29,290 nt of DNA from CAYNNP01 sp964398215. GTDB taxonomy: Bacteria > Planctomycetota > Planctomycetia > Pirellulales > Pirellulaceae. The notes beneath the pieces were generated by a model. The model worked only from the letters and a program-made list of their open reading frames with translations. It was not told the origin of the DNA and made no database searches. Positions 7,572 to 15,266 of this stretch are shown one piece after another (the first letter of the stretch is position 1; each line of letters begins with the position of its first letter). The translations under genes were made by a program, and so were the position numbers. Where the stretch lies: NCBI GenBank assembly GCA_964398215.1, contig CAYNNP010000053.1:1-29290 (forward strand), written 5' to 3'.

Positions 7572-7878
7572 CAATTCGTGTCCTGCCGCGGGGTCATCTG
7601 TGACGTTGTGCCTGATGGCCAAATGATTTGAAAATAAAGAACGTCTCAGATAACTCCATGGTAGTAGCGTCAAAAGCAGGTTCGCAAGGGAAAACACTTA
7701 AACCTGCAGCGTCAAACTGACATTTTTTTGACAACTTTTAGGGTTGATCAGATACCGAGCGTCTGATGCCCAAAGCATGCAAAAAACTTCAAGTGTTCAG
7801 TCATTTTTTTCTGGTAGGGACCTTTCATTTAGCGCTGCAACTGAGTAGCCAAAAAGTCTGATGTTGAGCACAAAAGAA
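7572..7878. other. 307-bp upstream region of the CxxC-protein gene
   Basis: No gene is seen here. The stretch separates the CxxC-protein start from the end of the KaiC-like gene, so it should hold the promoter of the former and the transcript end of the latter. It contains the repeat cluster at 7666-7716 and a T/A-rich run near 7721-7740. Confidence 0.6.
7666..7716. promoter_or_regulatory. possible operator: inverted repeat flanked by direct repeats
   Basis: Two exact copies of AGCGTCAAA (7666-7674 and 7708-7716) flank an inverted repeat GCAGGTT (7676-7682) / AACCTGC (7701-7707). The cluster is about 95-145 bp upstream of the CxxC-protein start. On the minus strand the direct repeats read TTTGACGCT, so each includes a TTGACG element resembling a -35 box. 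Regulatory function is inferred from arrangement alone. Confidence 0.35.
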
Positions 7879-8754
7879 TCACGCGAGCTTGATGCCGGAT
7901 TGCTCAATCGTGAATGGAACAATGCTCTCGTCACAAGCGCTGCCGCGATGTTTGGCAACGTGAATTGCTCGTCCCATTTTGTTTCCATCACGAGTCTTGC
8001 CCATCAAGATAATGGTATTCGCATTGGATAGAACGTCACCGGTCTCGATCGGCCGAGTCAAGAGATCGTCCAGCATCACTTCGTGACTTGTATACAACAA
8101 CATGCAGCCGATTTCGCCATATTGGTAAGCGTGCTTTGTGATCGTTTGTTCGTTCGAGCGATAGTCGACTCGAAACAGGTCACGTGCAACCCAGTCATGC
8201 TCCTTGCGCAAGATCTGATGGTACACATACTCAAACATTTCAAATTGAATCGACTCAGACGCACGTTCAACAGGTTCGACACCGTCGATCACCGTGCGGC
8301 GAACGCCGTGAACAAAATTTCCATAAAAGAACGCGATCGACTGATCAATCTTTTTGGCCTGTTCGTATTGCCATTCACGCCAATCGTCGGTCGACAAATC
8401 AGTGGACGTCACTCGCCGACCGCTATGTTGAAACACATTCATGTAATCGCTTCGAGAGTGCTGGCGATTCCAAAGATTCGAAAGGTCGGGGCGTCCTGCG
8501 TGTGCCTTTGCCGATAACTCCCAATCGGTGATCCGCTTTGCATAGTCGGAGTGATTCTGTGAATCGCCGCGCGACGTCAAATCAAAAATAATGCCGCGCT
8601 CGCCTTCCTGATGTAGTCCTTGGTTGGCATAGCAAACGCCAAGTTGCGTTTTGCCAATTCCTGATGCCCCCAGAACCACTGTGAGAGTGCCCGGCAACAA
8701 GCCGCCCCCAAGCAATGCGTCCAAGTCAGGGATGCCAGTCGTTTGCCGATTCAT
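7879..8754 (-). CDS. single-domain KaiC/RecA-superfamily ATPase
   Basis: The 291-residue protein is a compact KaiC-like ATPase. It starts MNRQTTGIPDLDALLGGGLLPG, the usual KaiC/RadA entry pattern, followed by the Walker A motif GASGIGKT (29-36). A Walker B-type strand, RRTVIDGVEP (152-161), has D157. The C-terminal block VAKHRGSACDESIVPFTIE (266-284) matches the KaiC/RadA 'RGS...F.I' pattern. KaiC itself has two such domains; this has one, with a long insertion (about 60-150) rich in charged residues, so it is not a clock KaiC. No HTH, receiver or membrane domain is attached. Homologues of this kind are often called circadian clock protein KaiC or RecA-family ATPase without tested function. 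No kaiA or kaiB lies nearby. It is transcribed towards the CxxC gene. Confidence 0.85.
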   Translation of the reverse strand: MNRQTTGIPDLDALLGGGLLPGTLTVVLGASGIGKTQLGVCYANQGLHQEGERGIIFDLTSRGDSQNHSDYAKRITDWELSAKAHAGRPDLSNLWNRQHSRSDYMNVFQHSGRRVTSTDLSTDDWREWQYEQAKKIDQSIAFFYGNFVHGVRRTVIDGVEPVERASESIQFEMFEYVYHQILRKEHDWVARDLFRVDYRSNEQTITKHAYQYGEIGCMLLYTSHEVMLDDLLTRPIETGDVLSNANTIILMGKTRDGNKMGRAIHVAKHRGSACDESIVPFTIEQSGIKLA

Positions 8755-8822
8755 ATTCGTTTCCTTAATGCTACCAGGTCCAGCCTAGTGCTCTGATCAG
8801 ATATAGAACTGGGGTTCAGGCC

Positions 8823-8885
8823 GTAGCCGGAGTCGCCAGACTTCGGTTTGCACCAAGCGGCTTGAATTCCGACGAATCCAGCTAC
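8823..8885. repeat. palindromic REP-like element, copy A
   Basis: A 63-bp imperfect hairpin has a left arm GTAGCCGGAGTCGCCAGACT.. (8823-8846), a 15-nt loop and a right arm ending GAATCCAGCTAC (8862-8885). The left arm is an exact 24-nt reverse complement of 9684-9707 in copy B. The two elements bracket the DUF3592 gene. The GTAGC...GCTAC ends and internal TCGCCAGA core suggest a dispersed planctomycete intergenic repeat; that last point is inference. Confidence 0.8.
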
Positions 8886-8888
8886 CCC

Positions 8889-8912
8889 AAAATTAAATGT
8901 GGTTAAACCACA
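8889..8912 (-). terminator. probable terminator of the DUF3592 gene
   Basis: Read on the minus strand, TGTGGTTTAACCACA (8912-8898) forms a 6-7 bp stem and is followed by TTTAATTTT (8897-8889). It lies about 50 bp past the DUF3592 stop. The same 15-bp dyad could also be an operator for the KaiC-like gene, whose start is 144 bp further on. Confidence 0.45.
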
Positions 8913-8963
8913 CTAGCCTAACCCCGCGAAGCGTCCGCAATCCAGTGGACGATAATCAGCGCA

Positions 8964-9584
8964 TTACGCGGTCCTTTTCAGTTGCTTCTTAAGTTCATCG
9001 ATTCGCTGTTGTCGTGACTTTGTCAGCATCTTGATTTGCTGCTGCAGCGTGAGTCCAATCGCCGACAGCAACCAAATGACTACAAACGCGATCGCGATCC
9101 AGTACATAGCATCTGTCTGCGACTCTGTGTGGCCGATTGCGGTCTCGAAAACACTTGGGTCGGCGGCGGAATACACGACCTGCAACTCGTTGCCAATTTC
9201 AACCTTTGCTGCTTCTAGCGACTCGTATTCCCGATTGTAGCTGCCCTCAATCTGCTGGCCGTCCTGCGCGACAAAGCGATAGTAGATTGTACATTGGGTC
9301 ATGTCGTTTCGCTGTGCGCCCGTTTTGTTCATCTTGTTGTCAGCGTTTCCTTGTAAAAGGGCACCTAGGTGGTCACGCCCCACGTCGTATACCGTGGCCG
9401 TAGCTGCAATCCCATCGGCTTTGATTTTGGAATCTTTGTTACCGAAATAAAGACCACCCAAGTAAGCAGCACCTGCAATCAATAGGATGGGGCTACAAAG
9501 AATGGCAGCCATAACCGCAAAGGCAATCGAAGAGGAAAAAAACCTGAATAGTCTTGTGAGCAATCCGACGTCCTTTTTCTGCAT
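8964..9584 (-). CDS. DUF3592-type membrane protein
   Basis: The 206-residue protein has a hydrophobic segment at about 20-47, an exposed beta-rich domain (about 55-150, including ATATVYDVGR, CTIYYRFVAQDGQQIEGSY and LQVVYSAADPSV) and a second membrane segment at about 157-177. A basic, coiled-coil-prone cytoplasmic tail (SRQQRIDELKKQLKR) closes it. This two-helix layout with 'V.Y.P.DPS' near the end is typical of DUF3592, whose role is unknown. Upstream in-frame ATGs at 9626 and 9611 exist, but AAAGGAAA lies just before the ATG at 9584, so that start is chosen. The gene is flanked by palindromic repeats on both sides, which isolates it as a unit. Confidence 0.8.
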   Translation of the reverse strand: MQKKDVGLLTRLFRFFSSSIAFAVMAAILCSPILLIAGAAYLGGLYFGNKDSKIKADGIAATATVYDVGRDHLGALLQGNADNKMNKTGAQRNDMTQCTIYYRFVAQDGQQIEGSYNREYESLEAAKVEIGNELQVVYSAADPSVFETAIGHTESQTDAMYWIAIAFVVIWLLSAIGLTLQQQIKMLTKSRQQRIDELKKQLKRTA

Positions 9585-9642
9585 GATGATTTCCTTTCTT
9601 CGTATAACCATGCGCTTTTTGCGCACTGAGGATTGAGCCTCT

Positions 9643-9707
9643 GTAGCTGGGCTCGCCAGAGTTCAGACGCGTTGGAGGTGGACCCGAAGTCTGGCGACTC
9701 CGGCTAC
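9643..9707. repeat. palindromic REP-like element, copy B
   Basis: A 65-bp imperfect hairpin: left arm GTAGCTGGGCTCGCCAGAGT.. (9643-9666), a 17-nt loop, and right arm CCGAAGTCTGGCGACTCCGG.. (9684-9707). About 21 of the 24 arm positions can pair if G-T wobbles are allowed. The right arm is the exact reverse complement of the left arm of copy A. It lies between the DUF3592 start and the end of the PhoD-like gene, so it may also act as a transcript-end structure for PhoD. Confidence 0.8.
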
Positions 9708-9719
9708 TTTGGTTCCAGC

Positions 9720-11552
9720 CTAGCGATCGAGAGAGATCGATTCGGCATAGTCGAGTTCACCCGTACGTCCGTCGTAGTATTGGAACACAACCTGTGGATG
9801 CGGATATGCGACCAATCGTTTTCCGCCGAGTTTCTTTGGCATGTTGAATACGTTGTTGACTTGCACGACACAAAAATGGGGATACAGCCGTTCCAGACGC
9901 GGCAGATCTGGCAAGATGTAGCTGCTCCAGCGGATATCGCATTCACGTGGCCCAAATTTAAATTTGCCAGTGGCCGGACGGTCGCTTTCGTCGTTCGCCG
10001 GGACATGGTTCACGCTATTGTGTGGTCCACAGCAGAACTCCCATACATTGTCGGTGACCTTGATCGCAAAACTGTTGTGCAAATCACCTGTCATCACAAA
10101 AACTTTCTTGCCAAGCTTCTCCCACTCATCGATCAACATTTCACGTTCGGAAAAGAACCCTGTCCAGGCCTCTTCTTTGTTGGCCGCATCGGCTTCGAAT
10201 CCACCTGCGCCACTGTGTGGGATCATGAACGGTACTGTCGAAATCACAAAGAAGAACTGGGCATCGCTCTCTTTCATTGACTTTATCAGCCATTCTCGCT
10301 GTGGTTTACCCAGCATCGACACCCCTGGTTTGTCGCGTTGCCGGACATCGTGCATGTCTCGATCGCCGCGCGTGTCGACCAAAAAAAACTCACAATTAGC
10401 GACACGAAACTTGCCATAACTCCGGCGCCCAATCGAGTAACTCAGATCAGGGTCATCGACTTTCGCTGGCATGTGTAAACGCAGAGTATGTTTGTTCACA
10501 ACTTCGGCAATGTCGTACACGTACGAATTCTTGTTGCCTTCGTCATTGTCGTACTTCATATCGTTGACGCCCGCTTCAGGAGTGCCCCAGTGGACATGCA
10601 GGTTCGTCATCTCTGAAAGCGGAAGCTTCGTAAAATCGACATCCGTGTCACGCAACAAGTCACTACCTGCTTGCATCGATCCTTTTCCAAAGTGAATTGG
10701 ATGGTCGAATTCTTTTGGGTTCGCCCAACCCAAGTAGTCGTGCCAAGCATACGTGCCGATATCACGAAAGACGGTTCGCCGATGACGCTTGCCTGCTTCT
10801 GATGAACCCCAAATGTCGTTCACCAATTCATGATCATCAAACGTAAAGTAACTGGGAACGTTTCGATGCCACTTCGCCAATTCATTACCGCGACTGAGGT
10901 ATAGCTTGTAGTTTTCCCAGACACCAACAACGGTGGGCATGACTTGAACTGACATCGGATACTGCTGGACGTTGTTGGTTAAACGCCAAGCCTCCGGTGG
11001 ATAACGCCTGAGTTCTTCATACAACCAATCTCCGTTCATGATGTGAAAGTGAACTTTGTCTGCCCAGTCTTTGTTCAGGTGTTCATAGGTAGGCGCCCGG
11101 TGGCCCAACCCGTGCAATGGATTTTGGTTGGCACAGGATCCGATTTGAAACCGAAAGTTAAAAAGACCGTTTGGGTTGTGTTCCGCATTCCGCGATTCTT
11201 GCGCGCTGGGCAATGTGCGAAAACTACCCGGTAAACCATGTGGTCGTTCATTCACATAGACTTGGTAGTGATAGCGAGAATCCGGGCGAAGATCCTTCAA
11301 AGTAGCAACGCCTGTATTGTCGTGATCGATCGTTGTTTTGCCTGGGTTACTGATCAAGTCCATGTCATTTGGATCGATCCCATAGTGAACCCAGAAATCA
11401 CCCGGCTGTGATGTTCGTGCCCAGACCGCCATTGATGTGGCTGTAGGACGCCCCAGCATCGGGCCATGTGTCATGCGGATGGGGTCAGATTCTCGCTGAG
11501 CCTGCAGATTTCCAGCTAGCAAGATCGCCAAGGTAAGACAGAAGCAACGCAT
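9720..11552 (-). CDS. phoD: secreted PhoD-like alkaline phosphatase/phosphodiesterase
   Basis: The 610-residue protein has a short signal peptide (about 1-18, ending NLQAQ) and an N-terminal Ig-like PhoD_N domain (about 25-115, with VWARTSQPGDFWVHYG and SRYHYQVYVN). The metallophosphatase domain follows. Visible metal-site motifs are IGSCANQN with C140 (the Fe-ligating Cys of PhoD), MNGDWLYEE (D175), FDDHELVND (239-242) and a late MTGDLHNS. These are the hallmarks of the Ca/Fe-dependent PhoD family, which releases phosphate from mono- and diesters outside the cytoplasm. The signal peptide looks Sec-type, without the twin-arginine usual for PhoD. The gene is divergent from the zincin gene, with 151 bp between starts. 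I saw no Pho-box. The precise substrate could differ; family call is strong. Confidence 0.9.
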   Translation of the reverse strand: MRCFCLTLAILLAGNLQAQRESDPIRMTHGPMLGRPTATSMAVWARTSQPGDFWVHYGIDPNDMDLISNPGKTTIDHDNTGVATLKDLRPDSRYHYQVYVNERPHGLPGSFRTLPSAQESRNAEHNPNGLFNFRFQIGSCANQNPLHGLGHRAPTYEHLNKDWADKVHFHIMNGDWLYEELRRYPPEAWRLTNNVQQYPMSVQVMPTVVGVWENYKLYLSRGNELAKWHRNVPSYFTFDDHELVNDIWGSSEAGKRHRRTVFRDIGTYAWHDYLGWANPKEFDHPIHFGKGSMQAGSDLLRDTDVDFTKLPLSEMTNLHVHWGTPEAGVNDMKYDNDEGNKNSYVYDIAEVVNKHTLRLHMPAKVDDPDLSYSIGRRSYGKFRVANCEFFLVDTRGDRDMHDVRQRDKPGVSMLGKPQREWLIKSMKESDAQFFFVISTVPFMIPHSGAGGFEADAANKEEAWTGFFSEREMLIDEWEKLGKKVFVMTGDLHNSFAIKVTDNVWEFCCGPHNSVNHVPANDESDRPATGKFKFGPRECDIRWSSYILPDLPRLERLYPHFCVVQVNNVFNMPKKLGGKRLVAYPHPQVVFQYYDGRTGELDYAESISLDR

Positions 11553-11593
11553 CGTGAATCATCGGTGTTAAAGTTCTTGAATTCTGTTCCTGA

Positions 11594-11605
11594 ATGATCG
11601 ATCAT
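11594..11605. promoter_or_regulatory. 12-bp perfect palindrome in divergent promoter region
   Basis: ATGATCGATCAT is self-complementary and lies in the 151-bp gap between the divergent PhoD-like and zincin genes. It is a candidate operator site; a short palindrome of this kind can also occur by chance. Confidence 0.25.
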
Positions 11606-11703
11606 CATACACACTACGTCTATGATCTAGGCCACCCACGGTGGAGACTCGGCCGGTCGCCTTCACTTTCCCATTTTTTAAAACCACACCAACGAATTTT
11701 TCC

Positions 11704-12618
11704 ATGCTGCGACTTGTCTGTGTCTTTTGCCTGAGTGTCTTTGCGACGGCCGTATTTTTGAGCTCGAATTCGTGGGCGGAACAGCCAAGCGTGACATTCG
11801 AGGTTGGGCCACCGCCCAAAGAGCTTCAATTGCCCGATTTTTACAAAAAGCACTGCAGCGCAAACGGCTATCCAGTGATCAGCTCTGGGAAAGTTGATGA
11901 CTACGCGCTCAAAGAGGCTGCGTACTTGATCAACATGATGCTTGCCAATCGTCCTGATGTGCGTGATGCGATGATCAAGAACGGGTCCAGGATGATCGTC
12001 ATGGCGTACAACGAATTCACGACCGATGTTCCTCAGCATGCAAAGTTAAAACCGAAAGACTACTGGGATGCTCGGGCGAGAGGATTGGGCGGTAGTGGCA
12101 AGCGAGATCCCGTCTGCTCCTGTGCCGAAGAAAACATATTGGCCTTCAAGGGTGATCCGTATCACAGCGAAAATATTTTGATCCACGAGTTTGCTCACAA
12201 CATTCATTTGTTGGGTTTGGTGACGGTGGACCCGACGTTCGACAATCGCTTGAAGGCGACTTATGAAAGAGCAATGAATGCGAAACTTTGGAATACCAAG
12301 TATGCGTCAGTGAACGCTGCAGAATATTGGGCCGAAGGAGTGCAATCATGGTTCGACAATAACCGGCAACCGGACCACGACCACAATCATGTTGATACGC
12401 GAAAGGAGTTGAAGGAATACGATCCTGGTCTCGCGTCGCTTTGCAAAGAGGTCTTTGGTGACACCGAGTTGGTGTATACGAAACCGACCACGCGACTGGT
12501 CGGGCACATGAAAGGATATGACCCATCAAAATCGCCGGAATTCAAATGGCCCGAACGATTGCAGAAAGCGAAGAAGAAGATTCGTGATGAGGTAAAAGAA
12601 CGCACCGAAAAGAAGTGA
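11704..12618 (+). CDS. secreted zinc metallopeptidase-like protein (HEFAH zincin)
   Basis: The 304-residue protein begins MLRLVCVFCLSVFATAVFLS, a signal peptide ending near SNSWA (residue 25). It carries HEFAHNIH at 161-168, an HExxH zinc site with catalytic E162. Downstream, NAAEYWAEGVQSWFD (204-218) supplies a likely glutamate third ligand (E207 or E211), the gluzincin arrangement. The layout resembles short secreted zincins with the lethal-factor-like catalytic core, but the family is not certain. A CSC pair (138, 140) and C51 may form disulfides. The C-terminus is strongly basic and helical (KKKIRDEVKERTEKK). The open frame begins at 11641, but only the ATG at 11704 places the signal peptide at the N-terminus. 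Substrate unknown. Confidence 0.82.
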   Translation: MLRLVCVFCLSVFATAVFLSSNSWAEQPSVTFEVGPPPKELQLPDFYKKHCSANGYPVISSGKVDDYALKEAAYLINMMLANRPDVRDAMIKNGSRMIVMAYNEFTTDVPQHAKLKPKDYWDARARGLGGSGKRDPVCSCAEENILAFKGDPYHSENILIHEFAHNIHLLGLVTVDPTFDNRLKATYERAMNAKLWNTKYASVNAAEYWAEGVQSWFDNNRQPDHDHNHVDTRKELKEYDPGLASLCKEVFGDTELVYTKPTTRLVGHMKGYDPSKSPEFKWPERLQKAKKKIRDEVKERTEKK

Positions 12619-12657
12619 ACTTCGGTAAGAGCGTCAGCTGCAATAACAACACGGCAC

Positions 12658-12690
12658 AAAAAAAGGCGGCTGGTTTTGCAACCAGCCGCC
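12658..12690 (-). terminator. intrinsic terminator of the 56-aa gene
   Basis: GGCGGCTGGTT (12665-12675) and AACCAGCCGCC (12680-12690) form a perfect 11-bp stem with a 4-nt loop. On the minus strand the stem is followed by seven Ts (complement of 12658-12664), a textbook Rho-independent terminator. It sits 20 bp past the stop of the small minus-strand gene and 47 bp past the zincin stop, so it may serve both. Confidence 0.88.
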
Positions 12691-12709
12691 TATACGTTTG
12701 TCGAATTAT

Positions 12710-12880
12710 CTACTCGCCGTCCTGAGACGTGTTTGAGCGAAGCAGATAATGCACGGTTTCCGACTTAGCATCTTTGCAGATCAGGTTGACCAAATCCGCA
12801 AGTCCGCGTTTCGGAGCTTCCGTGGTTTGTGTTGAAGCTTCCGAAGAAGGTTTCAACGCTGGCGATTCTGTCGCAAGCAT
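12710..12880 (-). CDS. 56-residue hypothetical protein
   Basis: The product runs from MLATESPALKPSSEAS to LRSNTSQDGE. A Ser/Thr/Pro-rich N-terminal half (about 1-25) is followed by a short amphipathic helix region, GLADLVNLICKDAKSETVHYLLRS (27-50). No signal peptide, membrane segment or known domain is seen. Evidence that it is real: AAAGGAA lies seven bases before the ATG at 12880, one of the best ribosome sites in the window, and an intrinsic terminator begins 20 bp after the stop. A longer open frame to 13033 would add a hydrophobic, unrelated N-terminus and has no such site. The gene sits downstream of the asparagine synthase gene on the same strand, 288 bp away. Function unknown; a small regulatory or adaptor protein is possible. 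Confidence 0.7.
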   Translation of the reverse strand: MLATESPALKPSSEASTQTTEAPKRGLADLVNLICKDAKSETVHYLLRSNTSQDGE

Positions 12881-13168
12881 TTGAATTCCTTTACAACAAA
12901 TAAAAACGAAAAAGAGCCGTGATTCGAGTTCGGAAAATCCCGACCATGAAATAAGTGAAAACCACAGCTCCAAAAATTGCTCGATAATTTTCCGGCCGGC
13001 TCTACGAATAAAAATAGTGTAGAACCCGAACAATGGCCGGTGTGCAATTACGCGGCGTGATTGATCAGAAACCGTAGAGTAAAGTTGGCGATCGGCGTAT
13101 TTTTTCAGCTAATTACGGTTGGGCGATTCTGTACACCTGCGTGCCAAGCAATACTGGCGGTATACAAA

Positions 13169-15076
13169 TCAGCACCAGGCCCGAAGCCATTTTTCCAAGA
13201 TCAGCAAATTCCACAGGCGATAACCGTGGTTTTGTTCATTTGATTCGTGGGACCTGACCAGCTCGGCTACCGCTTCTCGGCGGAAGTAGGGCGAAATCTT
13301 TGCATCGTCCGCTAGCAACGTATCGTGCACCATCGGTTTCAGCTCGTCGCGAAACCACCCACCTATCGGGATGCCAAACCCCATTTTCTTGCGCGTGAAA
13401 ATCGACGATGGGATCATTTGACCAAACGCATCCTGCAACAATAACTTGCCTCGGCGACCCCGGAACTTGAGTTTGACTGGCAATGATGCAGCAAACTCAA
13501 CGACGCGGTGGTCTAACATCGGTTGTCGTACTTCGAGACTGTTGCCCATCGAAGCGATGTCGACTTTGGTGCAAAGATCACACGGCAGGTAGGACAACAC
13601 GTCGCTCATCGAAGCACGCGTGACGACATCACGCCCAGGACTTTGGCGCCAAACGGAATCCAAGAACTCGAATGGATCTTCGCCGGGCAATGTTTCAACG
13701 AAGTCGTCGGTGTACAAATCGGCTCGCAAGTTTTCAGGAAAAATCTGAAGCCAATTCAAATAGCGGCGAGCAGTGGGTTGCCCTATCGCTTCTAGGAACC
13801 GTTTGCCACGTCGAACGATTGACCGACGTTTATTCGAATCCGGAAGCCGCTGAGCCAAGCTGATGCCGGGTATTTTTGCGATCGGAAACATGCGCTGCAG
13901 TCGATGACTTAGCCACAATGCTCGATAGCGCTCGTAGCCCGCAAACAGTTCATCGCCGCCATCGCCTGACAACGCAACGGTGACTTTTTTTCGAGTTAGC
14001 TCTGACAGATACCAAGTCGGCACGGCCGACGAATCGCCAAACGGTTCATCGTAATGCCAAACCAATTTGTCAATGATGTCGACACCACTGGGCGAAACTT
14101 CGAACCGTTCGTGTTGCGTGCCCAAATGTTTTGCGACTTGCGCTGCGTAAGCGGTTTCGTCAAAATCCGCGACTGGAAAACCAATGCTGAATGTGCGAAC
14201 GGGCTGATCCGAAAGCGACTGAGCGATTGCTGTGATCAGTGACGAATCGATGCCTCCGGACAAGAACGATCCGAGCGGTACGTCGCTTTGCATTCGCAGG
14301 CGTACCGAATCGGTCAACAGTTCCCGCAGCCTTTCGCTCGCCTCTTGTTGCCCGATGTTTCGTTCGGCGGAGGGATCAAAATTCCAGTAGCGTTGAACAG
14401 TGACTTGACCGTTTTCAAAAATTGCAAAGTGTCCGGGAGCAAGCTTGCGGACACCTTTCCAGATGGTTCCCGGATGCGGCACGTATTGATACGTCAAAAA
14501 TTCGTCCACCGCGGCTGGGTCGATTTCTTCGCAAACCCCTGGTACTTGTGCTAGGCATTTCAGTTCGCTGCCAAAAACAATTCGGTTGTCTTTGACGGCG
14601 TAGTACAACGGTTTTTGTCCGATCCGATCGCGGGCCAACACCAAGCGATGGCGTTTGGAGTCCCAGAGTGCGACCGCGAACATGCCATTCAATTGGGAAA
14701 AGCAATCGGTGCCGATGTCTTCGTACAAATGAAGTATCGATTCGCCGTCACCATCAGTTGCAAACGAGTGGCCACTGCCTTCAAGCCTGCGTCGCAACGT
14801 TTGGTAATTGTAGATCTCACCATTGAAGACCATTTGGATGGAAGCATCCTCGTTGGCCATTGGTTGCCGGGCGCCCTCCAGGTCGATGATGCTCAGTCGC
14901 CGAAATCCGAGCGCTACACCAACCGGATTGCCATAGGCATCTTGATGTTGAACATCCATCCATGACTGCGAATCATCTGGTCCGCGATGGGCAATCGCGT
15001 CGGTCATCTTGGCCAGCAAATCACGATTGACAGCGTGCCGTTCGTTTCGCCAAACAGAACCGGTGATACCACACAT
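13169..15076 (-). CDS. asnB: asparagine synthase (glutamine-hydrolysing)
   Basis: The 635-residue enzyme makes asparagine (or amidates a related substrate) from aspartate, glutamine and ATP. The N-terminal glutaminase domain begins MCGITG with the nucleophile Cys2, followed by HRGPDD (30-35) and NGEIYN (85-90). The synthetase domain has the ATP-PPase loop LSGGIDSS (272-279) and SGDGGDELFAGY (370-381). All expected catalytic elements are present and the length suits class B enzymes. In planctomycetes this type of enzyme can belong to exopolysaccharide or exosortase loci, but no such genes are seen here, so primary asparagine synthesis is the simplest reading. An ATG at 15076 is required by Cys2. 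It lies downstream of the EF-hand/thioredoxin gene, 190 bp away. Confidence 0.95.
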   Translation of the reverse strand: MCGITGSVWRNERHAVNRDLLAKMTDAIAHRGPDDSQSWMDVQHQDAYGNPVGVALGFRRLSIIDLEGARQPMANEDASIQMVFNGEIYNYQTLRRRLEGSGHSFATDGDGESILHLYEDIGTDCFSQLNGMFAVALWDSKRHRLVLARDRIGQKPLYYAVKDNRIVFGSELKCLAQVPGVCEEIDPAAVDEFLTYQYVPHPGTIWKGVRKLAPGHFAIFENGQVTVQRYWNFDPSAERNIGQQEASERLRELLTDSVRLRMQSDVPLGSFLSGGIDSSLITAIAQSLSDQPVRTFSIGFPVADFDETAYAAQVAKHLGTQHERFEVSPSGVDIIDKLVWHYDEPFGDSSAVPTWYLSELTRKKVTVALSGDGGDELFAGYERYRALWLSHRLQRMFPIAKIPGISLAQRLPDSNKRRSIVRRGKRFLEAIGQPTARRYLNWLQIFPENLRADLYTDDFVETLPGEDPFEFLDSVWRQSPGRDVVTRASMSDVLSYLPCDLCTKVDIASMGNSLEVRQPMLDHRVVEFAASLPVKLKFRGRRGKLLLQDAFGQMIPSSIFTRKKMGFGIPIGGWFRDELKPMVHDTLLADDAKISPYFRREAVAELVRSHESNEQNHGYRLWNLLILEKWLRAWC

Positions 15077-15266
15077 GGAAAAATGCTGCCCAGGAGCTGA
15101 AACGAAACGAACGATTTACTAGTAAGAACGATGATACTCGTACTTGTGGCCGGCTTGCTAGTCGAGTGAGGATTTGGCCACCAGCAGCGCGTCAGGAGTC
15201 GATGAGAAGTCCCGGTTTCAACCGCTAGGCTTGAAAGGACAGGACGCCCACCAACGAACGTGATCG

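Noticed and set aside
7729..7757. TTGACA and GATACC with 17-bp spacing on the plus strand
   Set aside because: It resembles a sigma-70 promoter but points at no plus-strand gene; the next features downstream are on the minus strand.
7879..8754. Possible circadian clock locus because of the KaiC-like gene
   Set aside because: There is one KaiC domain instead of two and no kaiA or kaiB gene nearby.
8823..9707. Palindromes as insertion-sequence ends
   Set aside because: No transposase lies between them and each copy is itself a complete hairpin, so REP/MITE-type repeats fit better than IS terminal repeats.
9633..10280. 215-codon open frame on the plus strand
   Set aside because: Antisense to the PhoD-like gene and begins inside the palindromic repeat region; no family pattern.
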